Assembly (NCBI RefSeq): GCF_918698115.1
Contig: NZ_CAKKLV010000012.1
Coordinates: forward strand, 62,001 to 126,000
DNA: 64,000 nt
Origin: Peribacillus sp. Bi96
Lineage (GTDB): Bacteria > Bacillota > Bacilli > Bacillales > DSM-1321
Direction of reading: 5' to 3'
Numbering within the stretch: the first letter of the stretch is position 1; each line of letters opens with the position of its first letter. Of the stretch, positions 63,152 to 64,000 are shown piece after piece. The notes under the pieces were generated by a model. The model saw nothing but the letters and a program-made list of their open reading frames with translations. It was not told the DNA's origin and searched no databases. Position numbers and translations under genes: made by a program.

Positions 63152-64000
63152 GGAGCACCACCGCTTATGACAGGGATGAGGCGAAGCTGTTTCTCAGGAA
63201 GTTGGACATACACTTCCTTCCCTTGATAAAAGTATCCAAATTCATGTGTATTAAATACGTCCACCCTTAGTGATACGCTTTGAACATCCACTATGACATT
63301 CACAACAGATCCAAAGAATTGGACAGAATTGATTTTCCCTCTAAAGACATTCATTCCCTCTTCGGCTACATCTAGAATTCTGATTGCTTCAGGACGAATC
63401 GAAATCGCAAGGTTATTATCAGTCTGTAAAATGGGACCTCCTTCTCCTGTTTTATTTTGAACATGGAACCTAACCGGTTGTTCAACGTTTTTGAGAGAAA
63501 CCACTAGATTCTCTTTTTGAACGTTTTCCACTTGAACGGGTAATAGATTGATTTCACCTATAAAACTTGCCACAAAATCATTGGCCGGCTGATTATAAAT
63601 TTCTTCCGGCGTCCCGACCTGGTGACATACACCATAATTGAACACAGCGATCCGATCACTCATCGATAATGCCTCAGCCTGATCATGTGTGACATAAATG
63701 GTGGTAATCTTATAATCACGCTGCAGCCTTAAGATCTCCACCCTCATTTCATCTCGAAGCTTGGCATCCAAATTACTTAATGGTTCATCCAACAGTAATA
63801 TTTCCGGTTCAATAACAAGGGCCCTCGCAAGCGCCACACGCTGCTGCTGTCCTCCGCTTAACTGGCTCACTTGACGATCCGAGTAGCTCTCAAGCCTGAC
63901 CTTTTGGAGAGCATCCAGTACTCTCCTCTTTAAGTCAGATGAAGAAACTTTTCTTACACGCAATCCAAACGCTACATTTTCAAAAACAGTCATGTGAGGA
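63148..64000 (-). CDS. ABC transporter ATP-binding protein with TOBE domain, 5' end outside window
   Basis: The frame is open through base 64000; residues before the internal ATG read PH, as in the common FPHMTVFENVAFGL motif. The visible part has signature [15 protein letters not shown], Walker B ILLLDEPLSNLDAKLR, switch His in VTHDQAEALSM, and a C-terminal TOBE-type domain (about the last 120 residues, ISIRPEAIRIL). Walker A lies upstream of the window. It is of the PotA/FbpC/AEP-transporter type and energises the fused permease encoded next. Confidence 0.9.
   Translation of the reverse strand, partial: PHMTVFENVAFGLRVRKVSSSDLKRRVLDALQKVRLESYSDRQVSQLSGGQQQRVALARALVIEPEILLLDEPLSNLDAKLRDEMRVEILRLQRDYKITTIYVTHDQAEALSMSDRIAVFNYGVCHQVGTPEEIYNQPANDFVASFIGEINLLPVQVENVQKENLVVSLKNVEQPVRFHVQNKTGEGGPILQTDNNLAISIRPEAIRILDVAEEGMNVFRGKINSVQFFGSVVNVIVDVQSVSLRVDVFNTHEFGYFYQGKEVYVQLPEKQLRLIPVISGGAP

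Noticed and set aside
1-64000. tRNA or rRNA genes
   Set aside because: No cloverleaf with a TTCGA/TTCAA arm and no rRNA-like conserved blocks were noticed on reading; a tRNAscan-SE run would settle this.

Overview
The window looks like a chromosomal segment of a low-GC, spore-former-type Bacillaceae. Strong AAGGAGG-type ribosome binding sites precede almost every gene, and most proteins have recognisable Bacillus subtilis counterparts (TcyABC, YxdL/YxdM/YxeA, YfhF, YjgB, YhjB/YhjC, the ytm operon). I would guess Peribacillus or a close relative, but that is an impression from memory and not a computed assignment. No rRNA, tRNA, CRISPR array, intact insertion sequence or prophage was seen; the only phage-type gene is a lone holin.

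Layout. 0-8.2 kb: a PadR/HAAS-domain regulatory pair, a DUF2157/GDYXXLXY membrane pair, a secreted NlpC/P60-fold protein that has lost its catalytic residues, a phi-LC3-type holin, an ABC ATPase remnant, an aminotransferase, a YfhF-type epimerase and small stress-type genes (GNAT, DinB). 8.3-14 kb: a five-gene oligopeptide/dipeptide ABC operon. 14.3-16.7 kb: two secreted proteins (YjgB-like, PHP-domain hydrolase). 17-19.3 kb: a tcyABC-type cystine ABC operon, then an MFS exporter. 20.8-26.1 kb: an antimicrobial-peptide-type module (response regulator and kinase facing a YxeA/FtsX-permease/ATPase operon). 26.17-26.58 kb: a composite, hairpin-bounded intergenic repeat.

27.1-32.5 kb: a catabolic operon with a family III CoA-transferase, an HMG-CoA-lyase-type enzyme, a CitMHS carrier, an RraA-type aldolase/decarboxylase and an IclR regulator. 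This suggests uptake, CoA activation and cleavage of a branched hydroxy-dicarboxylate such as 3-hydroxy-3-methylglutarate or citramalate. 32.6-35.2 kb: a C45 acyltransferase/amidohydrolase divergent from a polytopic transporter whose ribosome binding site lies in a perfect hairpin. 35.4-39.8 kb: a LacI-family fossil, an amino-acid permease and the threonine-catabolic pair tdh-kbl.

40.5-50.9 kb: a thioredoxin-like gene, then a nearly complete and rearranged counterpart of the B. subtilis ytm (S-alkylcysteine salvage) operon: LysR regulator, two flavin monooxygenases, a glutaredoxin-like protein, two N-acetyltransferases, a cystine-type ABC transporter and an M20 deacetylase. 51.3-58.7 kb: a small helical protein, a berberine-bridge-type oxidase, a 21-bp minisatellite, two APC permeases, a small promoter-to-terminator unit and the yhjC-yhjB symporter pair. 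59-64 kb: a MepB-like protein, then an argininosuccinate-lyase-like enzyme translationally grouped with a fused-permease ABC importer that runs off the window. That last group is the best candidate for an undescribed uptake-and-cleavage system, possibly for an N-substituted aspartate or a metal chelate of one.

Many genes here acquire and break down amino acids, sulfur compounds and organic acids. Several loci carry candidate regulatory structures that the genes alone do not explain: palindromic operators, a ribosome-binding-site hairpin, a leader terminator and hairpin repeats.
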